24,039 nt of DNA from Chara braunii (Eukaryota > Streptophyta > Charophyceae > Charales > Characeae): positions 1,968,838-1,992,876 of the forward strand of contig BFEA01000233.1 of NCBI GenBank assembly GCA_003427395.1. Reading direction: 5' to 3'. Of the stretch, positions 9,218 through 17,463 are shown in pieces. The position numbers were made by a program, and so were the translations under genes. Within the stretch, counting starts at the first letter, position 1. Every line of letters starts with the position of its first letter. The notes beneath the pieces were generated by a model that saw only the letters and a program-made list of their open reading frames with translations, had not been told where the DNA came from and searched no databases.

Positions 9218-11134
9218 CTAAGGGCACCGTGAGGAGGTATGACCGTCCTGGCAGCAGCGCAAACACCCACGCCGGCCCAAAATAGCCGCGCACTCCTCAG
9301 CGGAAAGGACACCACGAGGAGGGACAAAGCCCTGAGGGAGGTCCTGTTGAGGGACCTCGGGGGGCGACGCGCCAGCATGACCGGAGCGGCTGCGTGCTCG
9401 GGAGAGGGCGGAGAGGATGAGCTGGAGGCGCTTGGCCATAGGGAGAGTAGAGTCCTCCAGGTGGTAGTGGACGGCCTCGCCGAGGTCGAGGTCGTCGCTA
9501 TGGTCACCCTCTGGCGACAACGGGGCAACAGCATCCTGCTCACCATACTCGAGCGCATTGAAGCGGCGCGAGAAGTGGCGGCCCTGGTGCGCGGAACGGC
9601 TGGGGCGACCGCGGAAAGGGGAGTGGCGCTGGTAAGTGCAGTGAGAGGAGAAGGGGCCATAACCAGTACGCTGAGGCTGGGAGGAGAAAGTGTGTTGAAG
9701 ACGGGCCCGCATCCGCTGATGGTCCCTGGAGGCCTAGTAAGCCTGCGGGGCTGAAGTGAACTCGTACCATCATAGCTCGGAGCGGTACTCAAGGGAAAAG
9801 ATGGTCAAGAAACGATCGATAAGGGCAGCTTCGGGAAGGAACGCCACATCACAAGTGAGGCGGGCGTCCTGAGAGACTGGATGTGGCGATCCAGGCCAGC
9901 AGCGCCACTAGAGCCGGACCAACGTGTAGTGACGACACGCTCGAAGGCGTCAATCACGTCTTGTCGGGCTCCGAAGCGATCCTCGAGGAACGCCTGGAAA
10001 TCCATGAAGGTTGGAGTCCGACCAGCTCCCAGGCGTCGAAAGGACCGCCACGCAGGCGTATGGAGAGGTGAGTCACCCACGTGTCGGGTGGGGCGCCCAT
10101 GAGCTCGAGGGTGCGGGTGGAAGACTGTAGCCACCGGGACACGTGTATGCCTGTACCGGCATACAAGGCAATGTTCGTCAAACAGACGAGTGGTGCGCCA
10201 CCGTTTTGGCGGCGAGGAGAGCGGGGAGCAGAGGCATGCGCTACGGCCGAGTAAGTCGGCGCAGGTCATGGAGAAGGGGGTGCAGCTCACTGTCCGCCCG
10301 GGGCGCATGGTGGAGCGGGCGGGGGAACAACGGCAGGCTGCGAGGGAGCTGAGGTCGAATAGGTAGCTGCAGCCGAGGGAGTAGGAAGGAGGTAGGATGG
10401 AGGTGGAGGGGGTGTGGGGCGGGGGAAGCGAGACGAGAAGAATGGGAGAGTAAAGGAAAAAGGGAGTGCGCCCGAAGGCGCGGCCACCTATGAGGGTAGG
10501 GGTGGCTGAAGGCGTAAGAGGGCGAGGTCGGCCCAGGTTTGGGTAAGCTTGTCCTCGAGACGTCGAACGTCGATCGAGCCAGGAGTGGCAGGAGGAAGAG
10601 TGGGAGAAGTGGACGCAGGAGCGATGCGAGCATCCCACAGGGGGGAGAGCCAGGTGGCGCTGCCATCGTGTGAAGGGGAGGGAGAAGCGGGGTACCCGGA
10701 AAAGCTGATACCATGGCAACGGGTTGTGGTCCCGTGGCCGTAGTGGTCGGAATCTAGGCGGGTGCGCCCGTAGAGTAAAGGAGGGTCTGGCCCGTGGCGG
10801 TCGTCCCGCTAGACGCGTGGACGGTCACTAGGATGGTCAGGTCGGGGGCGGCAGAGGAGGAAGCTCCACCGTGGCCACCATATCGGAGGAGGGGGGACCC
10901 GGACTGGGAGCCAGGAGAAGAGAGAGAGTGGGGAGAGGAAGGACGACCAGCGTCCTGGAGTTCCACCAAGCCAGCGGCAAAAGTCGCCATCTGCGCCTGT
11001 AAGGGCGCAAGGAGGGAGGTGATGAGGGTGTGCAGATCCCACTGGGGCTGATGGCCCTGGTCTGTCGGCACGGGTGTGGAGTTCGATGCCGAGGTCGTCA
11101 CCGCCTCGGTGGCCTGTGACACGCCATCGGCCAT
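9218..11134 (-). pseudogene. gag: Gag polyprotein of the gypsy element, frameshifted
   Basis: The likely start is the ATG at 11132-11134, opening a Ser/Thr/Pro-rich N-terminus of 126 codons. A Pro-rich middle follows in shifting frames. The capsid-like part around 9950-10190 contains YAGTG, a GAPPDTWV segment and then FLEDRFGARQD in a different frame, so there is a frameshift near 10040. The C-terminal frame 9218-9712 ends with a CX2CX4HX4C zinc knuckle: cysteines at 9263-9265, 9254-9256 and 9224-9226 and the His at 9242-9244 region. A TAG stop at 9218-9220 follows almost at once. In this family Gag forms the virus-like particle and the knuckle binds element RNA. Overlapping Ser- and Pro-rich frames are shadows. 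Confidence 0.75.
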
Positions 11135-11316
11135 GGGGAGGTAACGGGCCGGACTAGAGAGGGTCGGAGGAGGTCCGCGTAAGCGAAGGGCGTCGGGGGA
11201 AGTCTGCGATAGAAGGCGACGGACGGCGCTAGTAAATCGAGCACGGACGCCGTCAAAGGGGGAGGGGTGGTTCAGATTCAGGGTGGCCGAATGAGAAGGG
11301 AAGGTAGCGGGGTTAG

Positions 11317-11396
11317 GAAAATCTAAACCTTAGAAAAACCCTAAGAAAACCCTAACCGGAGTTTGAGTGGTTAGGGTAGGGTACCGGTGACCTAAT
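11317..11396. repeat. Telomere-like CCCTAA motifs in inverted orientation
   Basis: CTAAACCTTAG, AACCCTAAG and AACCCTAACC motifs are followed by GGTTAGGGTAGGG. CCCTAACC at 11350-11357 and GGTTAGGG at 11369-11376 form a perfect 8-bp inverted repeat with an 11-base spacer. The stretch between the gag start and this point (11135-11316) shows no motif I recognise and may be the 5' leader of the gypsy element. Confidence 0.6.
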
Positions 11397-11470
11397 CAAG
11401 AAAATAAAATAGCAAGCATAGCGGGGGAAGGCGGAAGGAAAAATAAATAAACAGCGAAATTTTAAGAGAA

Positions 11471-11475
11471 AATGA

Positions 11476-11506
<31 letters not shown>

Positions 11507-11512
11507 AAAAAT
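11471..11512. repeat. AAAT microsatellite
   Basis: Repeated AAAT units with an imperfect right end. A second short AAAT run lies near 11687-11702. Confidence 0.9.
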
Positions 11513-11572
11513 AATTAAAGAAATAAGAAAACAAAATGTGAAGAGAGAAATAACATACATTTTGTTTAGAAT

Positions 11573-11945
11573 TTTCGAAAGCATTTCCCTACCCCCCATG
11601 GGCTCAAGAATTTGCCAAGGGAAAGGAGATACCAAAATAAGCACACTAGGTTTCAAAATGCCACAAATTAAAAAAAAAATCAGAAAATAAATAAATAAAT
11701 AAGTAGATGAGGAGGTGGAAAGAAATTAAGTATCTGATTTTTCAAAAAATTCGGCAGCATTTCGTTACCCCCATGGGGTCGAGGTGTGCCGTCAAGAAGA
11801 AAGGCTAAGTAAAATGAGGAGATTTTGCCAACACTTCGCTACACCCAAGGGGTCAAAATGTGCTGAAAATACTAAGGGAAAGAAAAAACAAAAAATTTCA
11901 GCAGCACTTCGTTATCCCCACGGGGTCAAAATGTGTGTCGAAAAC
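11573..11945 (+). repeat. Four dispersed copies of a hairpin-prone ~45-bp repeat
   Basis: Copies centre near 11600, 11773, 11850 and 11922. The core is a TTCGTTACCCC-like arm, a 3-nt centre (CAT or ACG) and a GGGGTCAAAATGTG-like arm. The C-run pairs with the G-run, and outer arms such as CAGCAC/GTGCTG or GGCA/TGCC can also pair. Copies 2-4 are clearer than copy 1. They are spaced by AT-rich DNA. Function is unknown; nothing coding is seen. Confidence 0.55.
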
Positions 11946-12422
11946 AAGAATGACTGACTCCTAATCAAATTTAAGGGTGCCGTTGTCGGCGCGAATACCG
12001 TTACAAGGGTATCCGCCCTGGTTTGTGCAGATGACAGGAGAAATGGTTTGGTCAAAGTAAGCAGTGCGACGTACGACCGCGTCCGGGGCCCGCTTTGGTT
12101 AGGCTAGGAGGTGTGTGGGCGCGCAGTTTTAATGCGCGCGTGTGATTTTTTCTGATTGAGTGGGCGGCCGGTCTGGTTGACCGACCCGGACCGTGCTGTG
12201 GGTTTGGTTAAGAAACAAAAGTTCATTTTTTTTTGTCTGGCACGCGCGACCAACGATAGAACTGGCGCACAGTATGGCACGCGGGGCGGCCACGGCGCGG
12301 TCTAGGTAAGCCGGCGCGAGTGCCTGGTGATGGCACGGGCCCAGGCTGTTCTCCCCTGGCCTAAGCACCGCGCGGTACTACTTCATATTCAAATCCGCGC
12401 CTAGCTGTTTCAGGCTTGGGCT

Positions 12423-12478
12423 TAGCCTTATAGGTTACGGCATTGGACTATTGTCATGGAGGTGCGGGGATCGAGGCC
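12423..12478 (+). promoter_or_regulatory. tRNA-like A box/B box pair (possible Pol III promoter or tRNA relic)
   Basis: TAGCCTTATAGG at 12423-12434 resembles an A box and GGATCGAGGCC at 12468-12478 resembles a B box, 45 bases apart. A cloverleaf cannot be completed: the anticodon stem does not pair. It may be a tRNA-derived repeat head. The segment 11946-12422 is GC-rich at its right end, with no gene seen. Confidence 0.35.
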
Positions 12479-12555
12479 AGCAGGCGTCGGCGCAGCAGCA
12501 ACGGACCGTTGGGGAGGCTGAGGGGTTGAGGGTCCCGTTGGACTATCCCCGCTCG

Positions 12556-12762
12556 CCCCCTTAGGTTTGTAGGGGGATTTTGATCGTGGGCCCGCTCTGC
12601 GGGGCCGAGAGGACGCGGGAAAGACCCGCGTCCTATCCCCGTTTGTTTTCTCGTTCTCAGTTCTACTTGTTGAGTTGATCCCTACTTTACTTCTAACCTT
12701 TGTTTGGGCCCGACGCGGGTTCTAGGGCTGGCCGCAGCCCCAGAAGGCCTAGCTTACTAGGC
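12556..12762 (+). other. Chain of five short hairpins
   Basis: Perfect stems occur in succession: CCCCCT/AGGGGG (12556-12561 with 12571-12576), GGCCC/GGGCC (12589-12593 with 12602-12606), GGACGCGGG/CCCGCGTCC (12611-12619 with 12625-12633), GGGCT/AGCCC (12725-12729 with 12736-12740) and GCCTAG/CTAGGC (12747-12752 with 12757-12762). They lie upstream of the two U6-like copies. GC-rich sequence makes some hairpins likely by chance; the 9-bp one is the least likely to be. Confidence 0.5.
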
Positions 12763-12838
12763 ATACCTATGAATTGTTATTTGGGGCCGGTCTGGAAAGG
12801 ACCACGGGACAGTGCCGCGGCCAAGAGATTTTTTTGTG

Positions 12839-12908
12839 GCATTCGTAAAAAATGGGAGCGGCACAGAGAAGATTTGCATGGCCCCTGCGCAAGGGTGATG
12901 TGCAAGGA
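12839..12908 (+). pseudogene. U6 snRNA-like sequence, copy A (degenerate)
   Basis: The order of U6 landmarks is visible: a CATTCG segment, the ACAGAGA box followed by AGAT, then CATGGCCCCTGCGCAAGG and GATG. The ACAGAGA box is intact but the AGC triad position reads TGC. The 5' stem-loop is not recognisable, and no terminal T-run follows. U6 is the catalytic snRNA of the spliceosome; this copy is likely a retropseudogene or part of a U6-derived SINE. Confidence 0.75.
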
Positions 12909-13058
12909 CTGGACGAACCTGAACGCTGGTTGCAACGGGTACATATGAACCAGAGAATAGGCGAAGCGCGGGGGGGGGGCGGGGGTTGGTCCGCCCCGTG
13001 GGGAGATTCGCCTAGTGGCTGCCTGTTGCGGTAGCAAACAGGCGTCGGCCAGTGTGAA

Positions 13059-13140
13059 GTCCTTCGGGACATCCGCTAAAATTGGAACGATGCAGGGAAG
13101 ATTAGTATGGCCCCTGCGCAAGGATGACACGTACAAATCG
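13059..13140 (+). pseudogene. U6 snRNA-like sequence, copy B
   Basis: It begins with the U6 5' hairpin as GTCC-TTCG-GGAC, then CATCCGCTAAAATTGG, CATGG, CCCCTGCGCAAGGATGACAC and AAATCG, close to the plant U6 sequence for about 82 of some 100 nt. The ACAGAGA box reads GCAGGGA and the AGC triad reads AGT, both at catalytically central positions. There is no TATA box at the expected distance upstream, no plant upstream element and no T-run downstream. It is read as a pseudogene. Copy A lies 220 bases upstream in the same orientation. Confidence 0.88.
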
Positions 13141-14698
13141 GGGGAGGAGGGCCGGCGCCGGTTGCTGTTTGGCTACAGTTTGGCTTTGGCAGTGCCGACT
13201 CGACGATCACGCGGTCTGGATGGATTAGCGCAGAGCTGCGCTAACGAGAGTTTCGTTGACGACAACACGGCGGGGAGGGGGATGGATCCGGACGGGAGAG
13301 CGAGCCGGGTACGTGCAGGTGAGGTGGTGTAGTGATGGGAAGAGGGGCGATAGGCAAAGCAACCAAGACCGATAGGGGATACCGGGTGGAGAGCTAGCAA
13401 CGACGGAGGTAGGGAGTGACGGGCGGATTGACCAGGGGCGACAGGCAGTAGTGGAGAAAGTCGAGGGAGGAGTTGGTAACGGTGCATGGACCCGGACAGG
13501 GGTCGCGCCAGGTACATGCGGGGCGATGGGGGAGATAGGAGATGGCGGGCAGAAGAGCGCGAAGCTTGCGCGATCCTAAACGGAATCAGGCGGGAGAAGG
13601 GTCGTTTCGGGGGTTTTCGGCCACGGCGAGTGTAATGGCGGGGTCGATTCTTGCGTTAGAATAGTAGTTAGCTTGGCATGAGCGTTGGGGGCCGCACGGA
13701 GCTATGGAAAAGAGAGGGAGAAGAGGAAACGAACGTATGATTGCTCGTTTCTGAGCAGAATCCGACGGAAGAAGATTCACGGTATGGGTTTTGGGGACCG
13801 CCGGACTAGATTGGGAGGTTAGTTTTGGGAAAGGGTTAGTACGGAGAGAGGTTAGCAGAGAAGGGTATGCGCGAAGTAGGTGAAGAAGAGGTGTGTGAAC
13901 CTGGACGGAATGAACGCCGGATGCATTCGGGAAAAATAAAGGTGGTTCGGTGCCAGTAGAAATTACTTGTGTACTGTTGCATACCGCCGCGGCTGTTGCG
14001 GACTGTTACAGGCTACTGAGCGGCAGCGATTGGGCTAAGGAGAGGTGTTGAGACTCGAAGGGGTGATCAGACTTTACAAGCAGAGGGTTAGTGTTGCGAC
14101 TTGGGGGATCGTCAGGAGGGTGGTTTAGCAGTTGAAGTGAAGTCTGACCAAGCTGCTACTGGTTGGCCACCATTACGGGGCTCTCAGGCGAATCAAGGCA
14201 ACAAGGCCCTCTCCCGCGAGTCTGAGTGCACCTCCCTTGGAGCTGAGAGTCTCAAATTCCCTCCTTCTGCCATTCTTAATCTAAGTCTAGTCTATTTGGT
14301 TCTGAGAGGAAGGCGGTAGGCGGGATTGCAACCCGTAATCCATGCCAAGGCCTCTGTGGGAGGTTCGCCTCACCGATCGCGGGAGCTCTGACGGGACTCG
14401 GGAGGAGTTCTAGAGGCAGGGAACCGAAGGGTAATCATTATTTCCCCTTTATATACCCTGGTATAACCCTCTATCTCTATATCTCCCTATGTTTGGCTGA
14501 GTATACGGTATGCGCCCCTACTTTGACTTTTGGTTTGACTTCCAGGATATAAGTCAGGCTAAATAAAGGAATGCGTGCGCAATGGCAGTTTTAGTTTCTT
14601 TTTATTGCCCGAAGGCAGACTTGTTCAAGAAAAGGAGTTGCATCAGGGGGAAGGGTGGGAGAAAGGCAGTTTTGCTTGAGATTGAAAGGGTCTTATAT
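13141..14698. other. Gene-free stretch, GC-rich on the left, AT-rich on the right
   Basis: No coding frame here has recognisable domains. A perfect 9-bp inverted repeat, TTAGCGCAG/CTGCGCTAA with a 2-base spacer, lies at 13225-13244. An imperfect direct repeat with GGATCCGGAC and GGACCCGGAC blocks occurs near 13280 and 13488. TATA-rich sequence at 14448-14490 could be promoter-like, but no transcript start can be assigned. Confidence 0.5.
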
Positions 14699-15196
14699 AG
14701 TCAGGCATGTTCTATAAGATTGGATGGCCTGACTGCTGTGTTTATTATGGTTTTCTGAAAAGGCCAAGCTTTGTTTGTAAGATGAATGGCTTGGTCGTTG
14801 TGTTTATTTAATTTCGCCAGGCTTTGTTTCTAAGATGAATGGCCTGGCTACTTATTTTGTGGGGGTTTTGGCTGTGCAAACTTGAGGGCTAGACATTGTT
14901 CCATAAGATTGGATGGTCTGGTCTGGTCGTTGTTTATTTTTGGTTGGTTTCTGAACAACCTCTGGGTCTAACTCAGAGTGCTCTGCTTTTTGTGTTAAGA
15001 AGAGAGGGTTGAGCTTTGTTTCTAAGATGAATGGCACAACTCTTTTGGTTGTTTATTCTGAGGGAGTAATTTCTGATGAAGACAAAGCATGTTCCATAAG
15101 ATTAGATGGCTTTGGACTCATGCCGCACACAGATAAACCAGAGAGAAACGAATCTGACAGAGTACCGGATATGTTCCATAAGATTGGATGGTCTGG
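14699..15196 (+). repeat. Array of seven hairpins with a conserved 19-21-nt loop and covarying stems
   Basis: Stem arms are at 14699-14706/14727-14734, 14762-14769/14789-14796, 14816-14822/14842-14848, 14887-14894/14916-14923, 15006-15014/15034-15042, 15083-15088/15109-15114 and 15165-15170/15191-15196. The arm pairs are AGTCAGGC/GCCTGACT, GGCCAAGC/GCTTGGTC, GCCAGGC/GCCTGGC, GGCTAGAC/GTCTGGTC, GGGTTGAGC/GCACAACTC (one mismatch), CAAAGC/GCTTTG and CCGGAT/GTCTGG. The loops share TGTTYYATAAGAT followed by TGGATG or GAATG, in two classes: units 1, 4, 6 and 7 versus units 2, 3 and 5. The first five units are followed by a T-rich segment usually containing GTTTATT or CTTATTTT. No known family is recognised. 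The array does not encode a continuous protein. Confidence 0.85.
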
Positions 15197-16139
15197 CCCA
15201 ATGCCTCGCACATGCTGGAACCCAAAAGGTTATAATTTGACTATACTCTTATTACTATCTTACTTAAGAACAGGCTAGTCACCACAGGTATGAACCTATG
15301 TATCACCCACTCTGCACATAGTGCAGAAGAGGGTGTGTGGTCTTCAACCGCGCATGGCAGTTGTTCAGCGTCGAGAGATCAACCCTCAAAGCGTGTGTCA
15401 ACCGATACTTGAGTGTCGAATGCGGCCTTCAGCTTTAACGAGGTCCGCGTGAGTATGGGTACTACATAGCACGCCATCATTTCGACTGCTTGCGTACGTG
15501 TGCATTGAGGGTCGATATGAGTTAGCTCTGCGTCCGCGCGGTTTTATATCAAAGTCTTGCGCGCGACGCCTATCCGATTTCCGCATCGGAAAGTTATGGG
15601 TTGGTTACTGAAGGGACTAGGAGTATTATCGCGTTGTTCGATGTGCGCGTGTTTTTTTTTTTATGTTCGTAGTGTGGCGTATGCGTGGTGAATGGGACGC
15701 GTCCTAGTCGACCGACGACGGACCGCGCTTGGGGCTTCAGCCCCCCCCAGATGTCGGTTCGCGTGCGGGTCCGACAAAGGCGTATTACCGCACGTACCCC
15801 CTATGCTACAGCGAACGAGAAACGCCCTTGGTTGGTCCACCTCTGCGATTGCAACTGATTAGCTTTCGTACCGTGGACTGGTAGCTCGGCGGGGATACGC
15901 CCACCGAAGGGAGGTGACAGCTCCCGTAAGGTGGAGGTAAGTCGTGCTTCGCGTAGGCCCTATCCTATCGTAGAGGCTCGCGGGAGGTATGGCTGGCGCA
16001 CTCAGCCGGAGCGGCTTGCGGAAGCTCCATGTATATTTGCGACGAACGATTAAAACCAACTCCTGCGTGACCCGGCCGGGAGGGTCCCGCACTGCTCTGG
16101 TGCGGCGCCGGATCGATGCGCTCGACGCCGCAAAGAAAT
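15197..16139. other. Gene-free CpG-rich stretch with local hairpins
   Basis: TCTGCAC/GTGCAGA (15311-15317 with 15321-15327) is a perfect hairpin with a 3-nt loop. Near 15733-15748, GGGGCT and AGCCCC pair around a 2-base centre. GCGGCG/CGCCGC pairs near 16101-16131. CpG is frequent, unlike the AT-rich neighbours. I compared it mentally with 5S rRNA, SRP RNA and RNase P landmarks and found no match. Confidence 0.4.
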
Positions 16140-16560
16140 TCTAATTTTGAAAATATATAAAAAGAAAATAAAATAAATGAGAAAATGAGAAAGGAGGGGG
16201 GGAAATAAGATAATTTGAACTTTTGGAAAAAAGAGAAGATTTAAATCAAAGAGAAAGGGAAAAGAAGAGAAACAAAAAAATTCGAAGTAGGGGGGGGGGG
16301 GGAGAGGAAAAAGTAATGAAGAAGAGAGAAATAGGGGTGAGAGAGAGAAAGCGTGAAGTGGGAGATGGGGGAGATGAGATTAGTAGATGATGGTGAGTGG
16401 GGAGGAGAGGAGAGAAAAATGTGGTGGGAGATGAGTGAAGAGGGAGGTGGGAGGAGGGGGGTAGTGGTAGAGTTAGAAAGGATGATTAGATGATGGGGGG
16501 GGAGAGAAAAGGGGTTGGGGGAGAGTAGGTTAGTGGAGAGAGATAATACCAGGCTCTTGG
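16140..16560 (+). repeat. Long homopurine (A/G) tract
   Basis: Almost all bases on the plus strand are A or G, including a run of about 15 G near 16290. Such a tract can adopt triplex or quadruplex forms. The minus-strand open frame through it is a composition artefact rich in Ser, Pro and Leu. Confidence 0.85.
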
Positions 16561-17013
16561 TTAGCCAAGTGCAAAACACTACCAAGTTCCACAGGATCTT
16601 GGCCTTCAAGGTGCTGCTGGCCTGATGCCACAGCTATAAAAAGATGATGATGATGATCTAGGGTTGGTTGAGATCTTGATCAGCCACCCTACTGCCACAG
16701 TCACACAGCCCCCTAGCCAACGCGGGAATCTTGAGTTGCTGCGAAACTGGTGCTGCAGTTGTACAAAATAGTAAAAAAAAATAATGTGGAACAGCCCCCT
16801 AGCCAGGGGGGTCTTCAGTCTTCAGAGCAGGCGGCCACGTGGCACTGCAGATGGCCACGTGCGCAGGCAGCAGCAACCACAGGGGGAGGGGGGTGCAAAT
16901 AGCAGCCCGGCCGTTGCTGTCATGTTGGCCGTTGCTCGCCGGCGGAGGGGGGGATGTAAATAGCGCACCGTTTTAAGAGCAGCGTGCCACATTACAAAGT
17001 CATACACACAGTA

Positions 17014-17077
17014 TGGCGAGTGTGTTACAACAGCAGCTACGCATGCGCAAGGCCAGAAACTGCCCGGGTTCAAACCC
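17014..17077 (+). promoter_or_regulatory. tRNA-like A box/B box pair
   Basis: TGGCGAGTGTG at 17014-17024 resembles an A box, and GGTTCAAACCC at 17067-17077 matches the B box well. The spacing of 53 bases equals that in the SINE-like copies. CGGG/CCCG flanks the B box as a T-arm would. Acceptor and anticodon arms do not pair, so this is not a tRNA gene. The rest of 16561-17313 has a short direct repeat CAGCCCCCTAGCCA at 16706 and 16792, and no gene. Confidence 0.45.
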
Positions 17078-17313
17078 CGACGGCAGCAAGATCCCGGATC
17101 TTGATAGTATAATCCGGGAGCAGGGCGGGGTGGGGCAACAGGGCAGCGTGGGCGCGTGCGGCGGCCTTGGCCTTTGTTTTCGTTGGAAAACCACCCGAAA
17201 AACAATGAAAAACCCCACTGTTGGCTTTTGTTGTTTTCCCCTGCTGTGCGTTTCTCTGCTGTATGGTGGTAGGTGGGAGGGGAGCGGGGGAACGTTCCCA
17301 CTCCGATACTAGT

Positions 17314-17427
17314 GTGGTGGACCCACCAGGTGTGGTGCTCCGCCTGGAATAGAGATGGAGATGGAGGATGAAGGGGGAGCGAGATGGCACAACGCAACTC
17401 CCACGCGAGACTCCAACGCACGAACTC
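17314..17427 (+). repeat. Composite repeat segment R2, copy 2
   Basis: This matches 3308-3421 over its full 114 bp, from GTGGTGGACCCACC to the CGAACTC end. Instead of running into R1, it is followed by LINE sequence; R1 resumes at 20212 after a poly(A) tract. Confidence 0.85.
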
Positions 17428-17463
17428 ACAAAAATTAAAGTTACACACATCCCGGAGGATGCG

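Larger units (their letters stand above)
4794..11134 (-). mobile_element. Decayed Ty3/gypsy chromovirus-type LTR retrotransposon (internal region)
   Basis: Read on the minus strand the domain order is gag with a CCHC knuckle, aspartic protease, reverse transcriptase, RNase H, integrase and a C-terminal chromodomain. This is the order of Ty3/gypsy chromoviruses. The extent given is from the first plausible gag Met at 11134 to the stop after the chromodomain at 4794-4796. I could not find a pair of LTRs, a primer binding site at a proper position, or a clear polypurine tract, so the true ends are not defined. Several stops and at least four frameshift or indel events show it cannot make its proteins as written. 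Confidence 0.92.

Noticed and set aside
9046-9792. 248-codon minus-strand frame
   Set aside because: Ser/Pro/Arg-rich shadow of the gag frame that carries the CCHC knuckle.
10705-10713. Primer binding site-like CTGATACCA (complement of TGGTATCAG)
   Set aside because: Only nine bases match the initiator-tRNA type site and it lies inside gag, not upstream of it.
12625-12660. Hairpin followed by T-rich sequence as a terminator
   Set aside because: Rho-independent terminators do not apply in this eukaryotic context and the T-rich part is not a clean run.
16241-16609. 122-codon minus-strand frame
   Set aside because: Arises from the homopurine tract; composition is low-complexity and has no domain.
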